Below, in pieces: positions 43,301 through 54,626 of a DNA stretch of 64,000 bases. The notes beneath the pieces were generated by a model, which saw only the letters and a program-made list of their open reading frames with translations, was not told where the DNA came from and ran no database searches. Numbering within the stretch: the first letter of the stretch is position 1; every line of letters starts with the position of its first letter. Source of the DNA: Linum tenue (taxonomy: Eukaryota > Streptophyta > Magnoliopsida > Malpighiales > Linaceae); assembly GCA_946122785.1 (NCBI GenBank), contig CAMGYJ010000009.1:27935633-27999632 (forward strand). The letters run 5' to 3'. The translations under genes and the position numbers were made by a program.

Positions 43301-45351
43301 ACATTCAATTTCTGACATGGATTCAAGTTAGTTTGGGTTAAATATCCCTCTAGCTTCTAGAGCATCTCTTGGAGCAGCTTCAAGTACAATAATGGTGTAA
43401 CCGATCAAAAAGCTGATCTTGGGGCACCTTGTAATGAATCCTTTAACTTATACTAGCTTTGAATGTCTGACTTATTTCTCTGGAAATGTCAAGTTGTCTA
43501 CTATAGAATCGGTTGCCAAATCACAGGATGGTTAGTGAGTGGTAGGAAAGTTGATCGTGGGATAGCTAAAGAATGGTTCAGAATGGTAAAAGTACAGTTT
43601 GTACCAACTAGAGGGGTAAACCTTGGAACAAAGAATGGAGGATTATCAGAGATACTTACCAGATAGAAGAATGTGGGTTGGCGAGTTTAGTACGATAGTG
43701 TAGAAAAGTCCTTGTGTGCACGCTTTTAAGGTCGATAAAGATGTATTGTATGCTGATATGGACAGAGGATCATTCATTACATGCTGACTTTTGTGATGGG
43801 AGGCTCCAAGTTCACGATTACAATTAGAACATATTGCATTGTTTGAAGCGAGTTGAAGTGTTTTAGTCTACTGGTAAAGTTTTGATGTTGCTTGTTGATG
43901 TCCTTGTATTGGTTTAATAGTGGACCTCATAGATGTAGGTCGATGTTGATCGAAATCCTTCTGAAAGCCATTGCAGTTCATCTTGTAGACCGTCTTATTG
44001 TTTACAAAATTAGGGGTGAGTTGGTTGATTCTAAACTTGTCATGATAAGTAGCATGTTCTACTTCTGCTGGTCTATTTTCCTTGGTGTGGCTCTCCAGTG
44101 GGAAGGAACATGCTGTCAATACAAAAACCAATATTTCTTGGAAACAATCCTAATTAGATCAATATGCTAACATCTTGTCTTTGTGAGTCCTGGGAGAGGA
44201 GTCCTAATCATGTTACCATTGTTGTTAAGCTAGCAACTACTTGTAGTATGCTTGTTGTGTGTATGTGTTCTAGAAAAGGGTAATCGAAGCATTTGTCTTC
44301 TGTGATTCTTTGCATGAGCTTTTGTGTTGATGTGAACTGAAGCATTAGTCTTATGTGATTCTTTGCATTCATTTGAGCTTTTTATTTCGTTTGAATGCTG
44401 GCTCCGTCTACGTTTATGTGATTATTACTTCAGTTTACTATTAGAGCAAGATTGTGATGCAATTGATAGGTTTTCCCGTGATTCATCAAGTGAACCTTGT
44501 ACTACATCTCCTCATGCTTAATCATTAGTTCCTTCTTTTATGCATTCCAGTATTATTTTTCTGATTAGAGACTCATCAAGTGATAGGTTTTGGCATGATT
44601 CATCAAGTTAACCTTGGACTTAATCTCAACCATGCGTGATCTCAAAAAAAGTTGCTCCAATCTGACCTAGCTAGCGATTGTGTTCCTTCCTTTATGCATG
44701 CCAGTATTAAATTTTTGATTGGAGGGACTTTATTTGTGTTTTATGGAGCAAATCGAATGAAAAAGTTCATACTCAAAGTTTGATTATGTTCAGTTTGGCT
44801 TGAGACAAGTTGGATTATTGTTTTCCTTGAAAGTGAGTCTGCAGAGAAAATTCTGGAAGAGTTGATTTGGTCTTGTTGGTATTGTAGTGTCGTTGCCGTT
44901 GCCTGTTGATTACATTTTGGACTGTTAATGGAAGGGTCTTGCTTGGCTGCATGAAAGGTGCAATTGAGTTTGTTAGTGAAGAATTAGTTCATGAAATCAG
45001 GGTGACTTTAGTTTTAGCCAGTTTGGATGGAAATAGAGTGGGAATGGATTAGAGATGATGTGAAGCAAAAGAGATTATTGATTCCATTTTGGACTGTTAA
45101 TGGAGAAAGTAAAAGGGTTTAATATATCGGTCTCTGGTGTCATCATATGCAGATTGAATTGTTGGAAAATAAACTTTCATGTCGTTGACAGTTTCATCTT
45201 CGTCTTCTGTTAGTTGTAAGACCGATATCTTTTCAATAATATGTTAGGGAGAAGTGGAGAAGCTTAGCAAACTAAGCTTCTTTAGGTTTATACTTTTGTT
45301 CAGTGCTGCTGGGATTGAAGTTCATACTTGTTCTGTGCTACTGGGATTTCT
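43301..45351. other. AT-rich non-coding region with local duplications
   Basis: No gene recognised. Two diverged tandem copies of a roughly 120-bp unit (TGATAGGTTTT..ATGATTCATCAAG..TTATGCAT(T/G)CCAGTATTA) lie at about 44466-44572 and 44580-44722. A smaller duplication with TGTGATTCTTTGCAT is at about 44283-44375. Composition is intron-like. Confidence 0.4.
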
Positions 45352-45505
45352 AGGGTTCTTGTGGCAAAAGAGACAGTTGTAAGTGTATGGGAAGCCCACA
45401 AACGAGGGTGTGACTCGGCTCAAGTTCAAGCATAGCAAGCGATCGGTTGCAGAGGAACGTGCTGTGAGGAAGTTTGGTGGACTTAAGGTTCTCAGTTCTT
45501 ACTGA
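45352..45505 (+). pseudogene. Ribosomal protein eL15 (RPL15) fragment
   Basis: Frame 45383-45505 reads [20 protein letters not shown] followed by [20 protein letters not shown], then stop. This matches the middle of large-subunit protein eL15, where the next residue is normally Trp (TGG), here TGA. The 30 bases before it (GTGGCAAAAGAGACAGTT) resemble the preceding GG-KRPV segment with small deletions and a frame break. Both ends of the gene are absent. Could be part of a retrocopy or a relic exon. Confidence 0.8.
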
Positions 45506-45840
45506 ATCATCGAGGTATGTACAGTTGGACACTACATTTAACTTCATTGTAACTTATATTCAACAGAATAATGTAGACTTGAATCGATAGTGTTGATAGA
45601 TAGACTGAACGAGATTCCATGTTAGTGTAGCTTATTTTGATGACCAGATTAAACCCTATTTACTTATTTTGGTGGCTGCAAAGTTCTTTTCCATATTCCC
45701 CCTCTTATTCTTGTTGGTGTTATGTTGCCCAAGTTAGTAGGGATATCACTTGAATTTTTCAATGTTAAAGCTTGTTGAGGTTGAATGAGATCAGAGCTGG
45801 GAAAAGGAAGTATTATGTTTTGCTTACCTCATGAAAAGAT

Positions 45841-46065
45841 GTCACGGCTGTGAAATTTCCAGAATTAGCTGTGATAATGTTTAGTGGAATCTAGGTGTTT
45901 TTAGTTTCACGGCTTCGTTTAACGGCCGTGATTTATTAAGCCAAAGCCGTGAGATTGCCTGGGGATATGAAAACTGCTCTTTACTTCTCACGGGGCATGT
46001 CACGACCATGAGAATACGAGAATGAACCGTGAGAACTGTTTAATGAAAGCCGTGTGTCTTGGGTG
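45841..46065. repeat. TCACGGCCGTGA-type palindrome cluster
   Basis: Half and whole palindromes (TCACGGCTGTGA, ACGGCCGTGA, AAGCCGTGAGA, TCACGACCATGAGA, ACCGTGAGA, AAGCCGTG) spaced 15-45 bases. The style is that of the LTR arrays of A, B and C but with a different arm (TCACGG) and no LTR ends in sight. Possibly a fragment of a fourth Athila-like family. Confidence 0.5.
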
Positions 46066-46472
46066 GATTTTATATATGCCAATGGCGGATTTCATGGTTA
46101 ATTAGTATACTCAGGTATTCAGTGGGGGGTTTTCAGTTCTTCTGATAGTTGGAACTTGATATCGAGCCAAGTGTGCTTGTGAGTTGTGGTATAGTCTTGT
46201 ATTTTTTCAATGATACCAGCCATATAATGAAAATCAGGATTGAAGTCACTACCTGGAGAATGTGTTTACCTAATGATTGAATGATCCTTATCTGGAATCA
46301 AACTTTGTCATAACCACGTTTTCTAGAATGTGTTTACCTTTGAAAGTTGCTTCTTTTAGATAAGTTGAGGACGACTTTGGCTTTGTGTATTTTGTTTGTA
46401 CTCTTGGGCATGCTTCTAATTTGTTTTTCAAGGCATGCTTATAATTTTGTAGTTTGTTAAAATTGTTTTATA

Positions 46473-46680
46473 ATGAAGACGAAGAGGCATGACCTTTTTA
46501 GCACGCGATGTTCTCCCAGGAAATTATTCTCTCTAGTCTCAAATTTAGAGGCTTGTCAATCAGAGGCCATTAAGAGATGTGGCTTTGGTCGGATTCTTGA
46601 AGTCAAGGGAAGAATGCTACAACGTGAGTTGTTGGAGAAACTTTTAAAGAGCTTTATTCTGGAAGAAAGCACAATTCAGG
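46473..46680 (+). pseudogene. Plant-mobile-domain/DUF1985-type gene, first part (split by element C)
   Basis: ATG at 46473. TRCSPRKLFSLVSNL, then CGFGRILEVKGRMLQRELLEKLLKSF is the N-terminal pattern of the plant mobile-domain/DUF1985 proteins that are often linked with Ulp1-type proteases or MULE transposons. The frame runs straight up to the target duplication TCAGG of element C and continues, in phase, at 59727 on the other side. Identification is by resemblance; the domain name needs a profile search. Confidence 0.55.
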
Positions 46681-48006
46681 TGATAGACCGTTAATTATAC
46701 ATGTTTTTACCCCTCTTCTTACACCGTTTGAGGTGTTGATTCTCGTGTTGTAGGCCGATTTCACGCTAGGTTATGCTTGTTTGTGATATTTCAGGTCCTA
46801 GTACGTGAATGGGGGCTTGGGAGCGAGTTTGGGGTCGATTGGACGAAGATCGGACGCGTGGCGAGGTGCTAAGGAAGCCGCACGGGCATTCCTGGACATC
46901 ACACGGCCGTGCACCTAACATTTGTGGCCGTGTGATTTTCGCCGAGAACAAACACGGGCAGGGCAGAAAATCCACACGGCCGTGCGACCCTGGCCGTGTG
47001 GGAAGCCTGAAGTGCAACTAATCCATACGCCGCGTTTTGACTCACACGGGCAACTGGGTGGGCCACATGGTCGTGTGGCCGGCCCGTGTGAGTCGGGAAA
47101 TCTTGGTTTTTCAGCCAATTTCGAGCCAAAAGTGATCGAATCGGATTTTCAGAGCAAAAACAGAGCCCTAGAGAGAGAAAGTGTGAAGAACACATCCTAG
47201 AAGCTATCTTGGAGCTGGGTTTCGTCAAATCGAGCTTGGAGATCGTCATATGAGTGGAAATCATCATCCCAGATCAGATTTTCCTCATTTTTATGAGTAT
47301 GACTACTCTGATTACTGTTTTCTTCTCTCTCTCTCTCTCTATCGAGTAGAACCCTTCTCTCACTTGGGTATGAAGAACCCTAGTTCCTTGTGTTAGGGAT
47401 TTGATTGTAATGACTTGGGATGATTATACTGTTTGGTTTTAATCGAATGATGCATGTTTATTGAATTGATTGATGTCTGATCAGCTTTTCTCGATTTCTG
47501 CTGCAACCTGAGATAGATAGAATCTGATTAGGTTGTTAGAGCCTCGTCATTCGATAGTAGGAGATTGGTTATACGAGAGTTAGCCAGTTTACTGCTTTGT
47601 ACTGGAATTCAATTCCAGTAGTGGAGTTTTGTGTTCATAGCCTCAGCTTTCTATCCCGGTGAAGACTAGTCGTCTGCCGGGTAGTTAGATTGAGAGGGCT
47701 TGGTCAGCTTAAGAGATTCCAAGCTACTGTCGGATCTTCCGAAGTCTAATCAATAGTGAATCAACCCAGGGTAATTACAATTGAACCTAACTAAGGAGCC
47801 AGGGGGACTCATTCCCGAGTGACTCTTTCCTGCTTTTGAAAACAGAACCATTTCCTACTTTCTTACTACTTTTGCTTTAAACACAAATCACTCGACTTAG
47901 TTGGCTAGATAATAAATAATCACGGAGTAAGCAGTAGATCTAGACCCCGGGTTGATAATAGAACTTGCCTGTTACTGCATTCCCGGACTGCGATTACACT
48001 TGGTCG
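46681..48006 (+). repeat. Element C 5' LTR, 3' end deleted
   Basis: TGATAGACCGTTAATTATAC; nearly identical to 58374-59699. The palindrome array of CACACGGCCGTGTG-type motifs is at 46880-47096. Homology ends with ACACTTGGTCG at 48006; the last 22 bases of the LTR and the whole primer-binding site are gone, replaced by AAGAAGAAGAAGAG and the gag ATG. Confidence 0.88.
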
Positions 48007-48020
48007 AAGAAGAAGAAGAG

Positions 48021-48880
48021 ATGGCTGATGCACAGAACCATGATGTGATCAATCCAGATGAGCAGACCATGGGATCCTACTGGACCGCTAGAGCTGCGGA
48101 CATGAGGTCACCCATTCAATACCCTCATGTCCCAGCCAACAATTTTGAGGTGAGCACCTCAGTAATCACCATGCTGCGCGGTTCAAGGGTGTTCCGTGGT
48201 AAGGAGGGGGAGTGCCCCCGATCACATCTCAGGCTATTCCACGAGCTCATCGATGGAATCAAGATCAATGGGGTACCAGCAGATGCCATCCAGCTGAAGT
48301 ACTTCCCATTTACTCTGGAGGGGCAAGCCAAGGAGTGGTTAGACACTCGACCTCCGGGCTCTATCACCACGTTCGCCAACCTGGCGGACAAGTTCCTCAC
48401 CCGCTACCATCCTCCATCCAAGACAGCTGACTTGCAGAAGCAAATTACACATTTTGCTCAGGATGAGGATGAGACCATCACGGATGCTTGGGAGAGATAC
48501 AACAGTCTCTTTCTCAGGTGTCCCAATCATGGTTTCAATGATGCTTTCAAGGTGGGCACCTTCTATCATGCCCTCTTCCCGGAGGACAAGCAGCTGATTG
48601 ACTCGGTCTGTGGCGGGAACATGCTGACTAAAACACCGCCACAGCTGAATCAACTCTTTGAGGAGATGGCGGAGAACGGGTACGATTGGGGCACTGCTAG
48701 GAGGTCGAGGAGAGCACCAAGCCGAGGTGTACATTCTGTGGGAGCCCATCCCTCTGATTTGGTGCAGGTAGCATCGAAGCTGGTTTCAGCTATCGATCGT
48801 TCCGTGATGATTCCAGGGACCGGACAGCAGCAGGCGATGCTCTGCCACTGGTGCGAGAGCACCCATCACACGGTGGAAGT
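48021..48880 (+). pseudogene. Element C gag, first part
   Basis: ATG at 48021 (MADAQNHDVINPDEQTMGSY). Capsid core with HLRLFHELIDGIKINGVPAD, YFPFTLEGQAKEWLDTRPPG, FANLADKFLTRYHPPSKTAD and WERYNSLFLRCPNHGF, all in one open frame of 287 codons. It ends in the zinc knuckle CHWCESTHH at the left target duplication of element E. The frame resumes at 54054 with EDCQAMKES. The open reading frame suggests that E interrupted a young gag. Confidence 0.92.
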
Positions 48881-50943
48881 GAAACGCCCCGATACTTTTA
48901 AATGAACCGATACTTTTAAACGAACCGAAATAACCATGGCTCCGGAGCCGATTAAAAACAATACTCAAGATTTCATTTAAAACAAATACAACAGAATCAT
49001 TTTTAAATGAAATGCCCTAAACACGTGGGCGACCTCAAATACATAGTCGACAAAACCGCTCAAACTCAAAATCTCGAATCTCCAGTTTATATACTCATAA
49101 TCATGAAACATCAAAACTTCACAAGTCTAACTCTAACTCCTCACTTAGCTCCTTGACATCTCGTTAATGTTGGTGCGGCTGCCCGCATCTCCTTGCCTCT
49201 TCTCGAAATCCCCCTCTGCTAACCCTTCCTCGACCTGGTGAGTGAGAAGGGGTCAGTCTCGTCGTTACTTCCTAAGGTCTTTGCCCTAGGCAAACTCCTT
49301 ACTAAAACACGTTATTAGCGTTTCATTCCCTTAGATGAAAACCGTTCTCGCTTTCATCTTAATAACTCATTTAAACTTTAACTCATAGAGGTTCTCAAAT
49401 TTTATCCTTAAATCATAGAAGTTCTCTACTTCTATCCTTAACTAATAGACATCAATACCAGGGACCACCGCGTTACGTCTCGCCGTCCGGTGTCCTACCC
49501 TAGTATGCCAACCGCGTTACGTCTCGCCGTCCGGTTGCATACCCATACTCGGCAATGGCACTGCGTTACGGCTCGCCGTCCAGTCCATGCCCGTCAACTA
49601 CTGCGTTACGTCTCGCCGTCCAGTAGTGACCACAACATACTCGATCAACTGCTGCGTTACGTCTCGCCGTCCAGCAGTGACCTGACCATCTACCGCGTCC
49701 AGTAGTGGCCCAACCGCCCTGGGGTTCCATTAACAACAACCATACACATTCACATTCATAGCACAACGCGTGCCTCCACCTTAAGTAGGCGGTGGGATGC
49801 CTCACACACATAATCGCGCTTACTTGAAAATTAAATAACATAACTGAATTAAAAAGGCATAAACTAAAAGACCTCGACGGAGATTTTACCCCCTTTACAC
49901 TCACCTTATTGGTTGTTAAGTCGACTGACTCGAGTTTACTTCCTCCGCCGTCACTTCTCGTTTACCATCCTCTTTTTCCATACCCCATATCACCTAATCC
50001 ATCCATCCATACATACCATTCCCAGAAACGTTAAATATTTCCATCTAATGTAATAACCCTTGCATACGTAAACACTAACCATGTGAAGCCACTAAAACCC
50101 CATTCCAATTTCCAAGTTCTTCTAATTAACCCTTCTTTTTTTTTTTTTACCCAACTGATCCTTCTTCCACCATTTACCAACCAACCCCTTGCCCACTGTT
50201 TCTTGTAGCTTATAATATAATACCACTAACCAATTCCACGTCAAAAGCTATTCCAAACCTTTAGTTCATAAACAAAGATTTATACCCACTAAAAATTCAT
50301 CTATTGAATCCTGGCCCTGCAGCACCAAATTATCTATATAATCCACCATTTATATATATTTGCTCCAAATCGTTAATCCCACCATCATTGCCAAAGACGA
50401 CCTAGAATTAAGTGTAGAGGGTAATTCACTTGCCTCCGTTACCTTTAGTGTGGATGGGGTTTCAGCAACGGGTGCGGCTGTGACGAGGGAATTGAAGAGC
50501 TGCTTCAATTCCTCCCCCGAGTAAAGCTTCCCTTCTTCTCGCTTCTTTCTCCATCCCATCACCATGCTTGCGCTGCCGCCAGTCCAATTCCATCGCTCCC
50601 TTGTCAATGGATCAGGCCGCGAACGCCATTGTTTGTACCTGTTCCGCTCGGCGCCAACGAGGAGGAAAAGAATGAATGGGAAGGTTGAAACGTGGGGGGT
50701 CATTAAAATGGGGAATGTGAAAATTGCATCGGAAGTAACCGATGGAGAAATTAGTAGGGGGAATGGGTAACGGGTAAATGGGTTGGGTTTTTTTTTCATT
50801 TTATCTATATATATATAATAATTATAATTATAATAGTTGTTATTATTATTGTTAGTATTACTAATTCACGATTGCAAACTTTCGTACGTAATTGTCGATC
50901 CAACAATTCGGTTGAACCTAGACTCAAATGTTAGGGTGTTACA
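48881..50943 (-). repeat. Element E 3' LTR (2,063 bp)
   Basis: Plus-strand ends TGAAACGCCCCG and AGGGTGTTACA. Contains the hairpin array (49270-49690), a GGGGTCAGTCTCG block shared with F and D, a T-run (50131-50149) and a (TA)n/ATT-rich end (50805-50860). Confidence 0.92.
49270..49690. repeat. Hairpin array with a constant 17-nt loop in the E LTR
   Basis: Simple hairpins TTTGCC/GGCAAA (49280-49294) and ATAGAAGT/ACTTCTAT (49415-49435). Then come five units sharing the core CGTTACGTCTCGCCGTC (starts at about 49471, 49514, 49564, 49604, 49654; the third has GGCTCG). Each core is flanked by arms that pair with each other but differ between units: CACCG/CGGTG, CAACCG/CGGTTG, ACTG/CAGT, ACTACTG/CAGTAGT, ACTGCTG/CAGCAGT. 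In every unit pairing continues after one bulged base. A sixth unit lacks the loop. The other LTR repeats it at 52569-52805. Confidence 0.75.
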
Positions 50944-51981
50944 TTTCCTCCACCCTTATAAAAATTTCGTCCTCGAAATTTGATCGGACTCATCCTTGCA
51001 TAGTCCTCATTCTCGTGCTTCCTTGGCTCAAGAATTCACTCTTCATATATGACCCTCAATATGTCGGTTTCTTGTCTCGCATTATCTACCTCACTTCTTA
51101 TTTTTCCTCTTGGCCACAAAAGATATTCTTCCAAACTCGTTAGCAACGAGTAGCTTCGAGTGGCTATTTGTCCTTTTAAATCCTCGAAATTGCACCGCGG
51201 GACAAAATTTCAATTCAATTTATTGGTCCGGCTCACTTAGTACTTGTTGTTGGACCTTAAATCGAAATCGAGGTATCACATTTCCTCCCCCCTTAAGAAA
51301 AATTTCGACCTCGAAATTTGTCCCTCCCGACTTTCCCAAGCCTCGTTCCTTACATCGTCTATCTCGTTGAATGACTCCTCCTTTCCAACACTTGTCGCCG
51401 GGCTCCTTGAAGACTTGTCGGACTCCTTTAGACCTATTCTCATTCCTCCTTATATGCTCCCATCGTTACTGAAAGCCTAACTTTCCATTGCTCCCTGGGG
51501 TCACACCCTAAGTTCGACCATCTTGATCCTTGCGAATCCTCTTTGCATCATTTCCTCTCGATGATGGCCGCCATTTCTCATAACTCCTTGGCCATCGCCT
51601 GTCGACGTACTAAATAATCGGCCCCGTCCTGAACCTTATTCTGGTAAGCTCACATCCCCGTAGGATCGGAGATGCCTTGACCCTCCTCTTCTCACTCATG
51701 AAGAGGTTTCACTAAACGATCCTCTAAGGATCTGTTGTTTCTCCTTCCCGAGACGTGTCAAAACCTCGTCCTGTCTCCTGGAGTTATTTTCCTAATCATG
51801 ATTTGAGTATAAACTGGAGATTCTAAAATTCTCAAAAGAACCCTGACTCGTTTGGCCAAACCTTTAACCTGACAACCCTTTTTCCTTTCCTTTAAAAACG
51901 TAAACCTTGAAAAACTCCGATCGTCACTCCAGTATTCCTTGGAGACCAAGAAACAGAGGAGTGCCGGCTCTGATACCAAAA
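50944..51981 (-). other. Element E interior, no coding capacity
   Basis: Contains the primer site (51967-51978) and two modules of an AAATTTCG..CGAAATTT hairpin next to a G-rich tract: one beside the left LTR (50946-50981), one 340 bp further in (51281-51319). The inner one is followed, in sense direction, by TGTGATACCTCGATTT, which resembles the start of a related LTR. Confidence 0.75.
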
Positions 51982-54048
51982 TGAAACGCCCCGATACTTT
52001 TAAATGAACCGATACTTTTAAACGAACCGAAATAACCATGGCTCCGGAGCCGATTAAAAACAATACTCAAGATTTCATTTAAAACAAATACAACAGAATC
52101 ATTTTTAAATGAAATGCCCTAAACACGTGGGCGACCTCAAATACATAGTCGACAAAACCGCACAAACTCAAAATCTCGAATCTCCAGTTTATATACTCAT
52201 AATCATGAAACATCAAAACTTCACAAGTCTAACTCTAACTCCTCACTTAGCTCCTTGACATCTCGTTAATGTTGGTGCGGCTGCCCGCATCTCCTTGCCT
52301 CTTCTCGAAATCCCCTTCTGCTAACCCTTCCTCGACCTGGTGAGTGAGAAGGGGTCAGTCTCGTCGTTACTTCCTAAGGTCTTTTCCCTAGGCAAACTCC
52401 TTACTAAAACACGTTATTAGCGTTTCATTCCCTTAGATGAAAACCATTCTCGCTTTCATCTTAATAACTCATTTAAACTTTAACTCATAGAGGTTCTCAA
52501 ATTTTATCCTTAAATCATAGAAGTTCTCTACTTCTATCCTTAACTAATAGACATCAATACCAGGGACCACCGCGTTACGTCTCGCCGTCCGGTGTCCTAC
52601 CCTAGTATGCCAACCGCGTTACGTCTCGCCGTCCGGTTGCATACCCATACTCGGCAATGGCACTGCGTTACGTCTCGCCGTCCAGTCCATGCCCGTCAAC
52701 TACTGCGTTACGTCTCGCCGTCCAGTAGTGACCACAACATACTCGATCAACTGCTGCGTTACGTCTCGCCGTCCAGCAGTGACCTGACCATCTACCGCGT
52801 CCAGTAGTGGCCCAACCGCCCGGGGGTTCCATTAACAACAACCATACACATTCACATTCATAGCACAACGCGTGCCTCCACCTTAAGTAGGCGGTGGGAT
52901 GCCTCACACACATAATCGCGCTTACTTGAAAATTAAATAACATAACTGAATTAAAAAGGCATAAACTAAAAGACCTCGACGGAGATTTTACCCCCTTTAC
53001 ACTCACCTTATTGGTTGTTAAGTCGACTGACTCGAGTTTACTTCCTCCGCCGTCACTTCTCGTTTACCATCCTCTTTTTCCATACCCCATATCACCTAAT
53101 CCATCCATCCATACATACCATTCCCAGAAACGTTAAATATTTCCATCTAATGTAATAACCCTTGCATACGTAAACACTAACCATGTGAAGCCACTAAAAC
53201 CCCATTCCAATTTCCAAGTTCTTCTAATTAACCCTTCTTTTTTTTTTTTACCCAACTGATCCTTCTTCCACCATTTACCAACCAACCCCTTGCCCACTGT
53301 TTCTTGTAGCTTATAATATAATACCACTAACCAATTCCACGTCAAAAGCTATTCCAAACCTTTAGTTCATAAACAAAGCTTTATACCCACTAAAAATTCA
53401 TCTACTGAATCCTGGCCCTGCAGCACCAAATTATCTATATAATCCACCATTTATATATATTTGCTCCAAATCGTTAATCCCACCATCATTGCCAAAGACG
53501 ACCTAGAATTAAGTGTAGAGGGTAATTCACTTGCCTCCGTTACCTTTAGTGTGGATGGGGTTTCAGCAACGGGTGCGGCTGTGACGAGGGAATTGAAGAG
53601 CTGCTTCAATTCCTCCCCCGAGTAAAGCTTCCCTTCTTCTCGCTTCTTTCTCCATCCCATCACCATGCTTGCGCTGCCGCCAGTCCAATTCCATCGCTCC
53701 CTTGTCAATGGATCAGGCCGCGAACGCCATTGTTTGTACCCGTTCCGCTCGGCGCCAACGAGGAGGAAAAGAATGAATGGGAAGGTTGAAACGTGGGGGG
53801 GTCATTAAAATGGGGAATGTGAAAATTGCATCGGAAGTAACCGATGGGGAAATTAGTAGGGGGAATGGGTAACGGGTAAATGGGTTGGGTTTTTTTTTTC
53901 ATTTTATCTATATATATATATAATAATTATAATTATAATAGTTGTTATTATTATTGTTAGTATTACTAATTCACGATTGCAAACTTTCGTACGTAATTGT
54001 CGATCCAACAATTCGGTTGAACCTAGACTCAAATGTTAGGGTGTTACA
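51982..54048 (-). repeat. Element E 5' LTR (2,067 bp)
   Basis: Near-identical to 48881-50943, with the hairpin array at 52569-52805. Differences by eye include GTCTCG for GGCTCG in the third loop, which restores the common loop sequence. Confidence 0.92.
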
Positions 54049-54600
54049 GGAAGACTGCCAGGCGATGAAGGAATCAACCACACCCCATGAGCAGGTGAAC
54101 TTCATCAATAACGTCAGGCGCAATGACCCCTACAGTAACACTTACAATGAGGGGTGGCCCCAGCATCCTAACTTCTCCTGGGGTGGGGCAAATTCCAGAC
54201 CACCAGTCCCCCAGGGACCGCCAGGCTTCCAGAGGCCGCCATATCAGCCCAGACAGGGGCAATTCCAGCAGCAGCAACAGTCTCTCTACCAGCTCATGCA
54301 GGGGCATGCTGCTCAATCACAGCCGCGACCTTTCCAGCAGCCAGGTGCAACCCCTGCTGCCCCAGTGCAGATTGATCAGATGGCTGAATTGCGGGACTTG
54401 GTGGGTTCTCTCGCCAGTTCTAGTGCTTAGAAGTTCAACACTATCGAGCAGTTCATGGAAAAGGCCTCGGGTAAATTCCTGGCTCTTGCAGGATATCCAA
54501 ACCCAGCTGGGGAGCGTGGCTCAGGCAGTGGCACAAAGGGCTCCTGGTACTCTACCCGGTCAGACCATTCCTCATCCGTAGAACCCGAATGAGCACTGCA
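54049..54600 (+). pseudogene. Element C gag, second part
   Basis: Continues the zinc knuckle (EDCQAMKESTTPHEQVNFIN), then the Q/P-rich linker (SRPPVPQGPPGFQRPPYQPR) as in element B. A stop TAG at 54428-54430 and a frame change near 54470-54500 follow; LQDIQTQLGSVAQAVAQRAP is read in the new frame. Confidence 0.88.
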
Positions 54601-54626
54601 ATGCCATCACAACCAGGAGTGGCAAG

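Larger units (their letters stand above)
48881..54048 (-). mobile_element. Element E: coding-free Tekay-like LTR retrotransposon
   Basis: Target duplication GGAAG (48876-48880 and 54049-54053). LTRs are 48881-50943 and 51982-54048 and differ at only about a dozen sites by eye, so the insertion is recent. Orientation is minus: TGGTATCAGAGC (initiator-Met primer site) lies at 51967-51978 beside the right-hand LTR and the polypurine tract AAGGGTGGAGGAAA beside the left. LTRs start TGTAACACCC, as in Tekay/Del chromoviruses. The 1,038-bp interior has no ORF of note, so it must be moved by proteins from elsewhere (LARD-like). Confidence 0.92.

Noticed and set aside
49461..49690. Regular repeat with variable spacers, CRISPR-like at first sight
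   Set aside because: Plant nuclear LTR, unequal spacing, and the 'spacers' are halves of inverted repeats that pair across the core; no cas genes.
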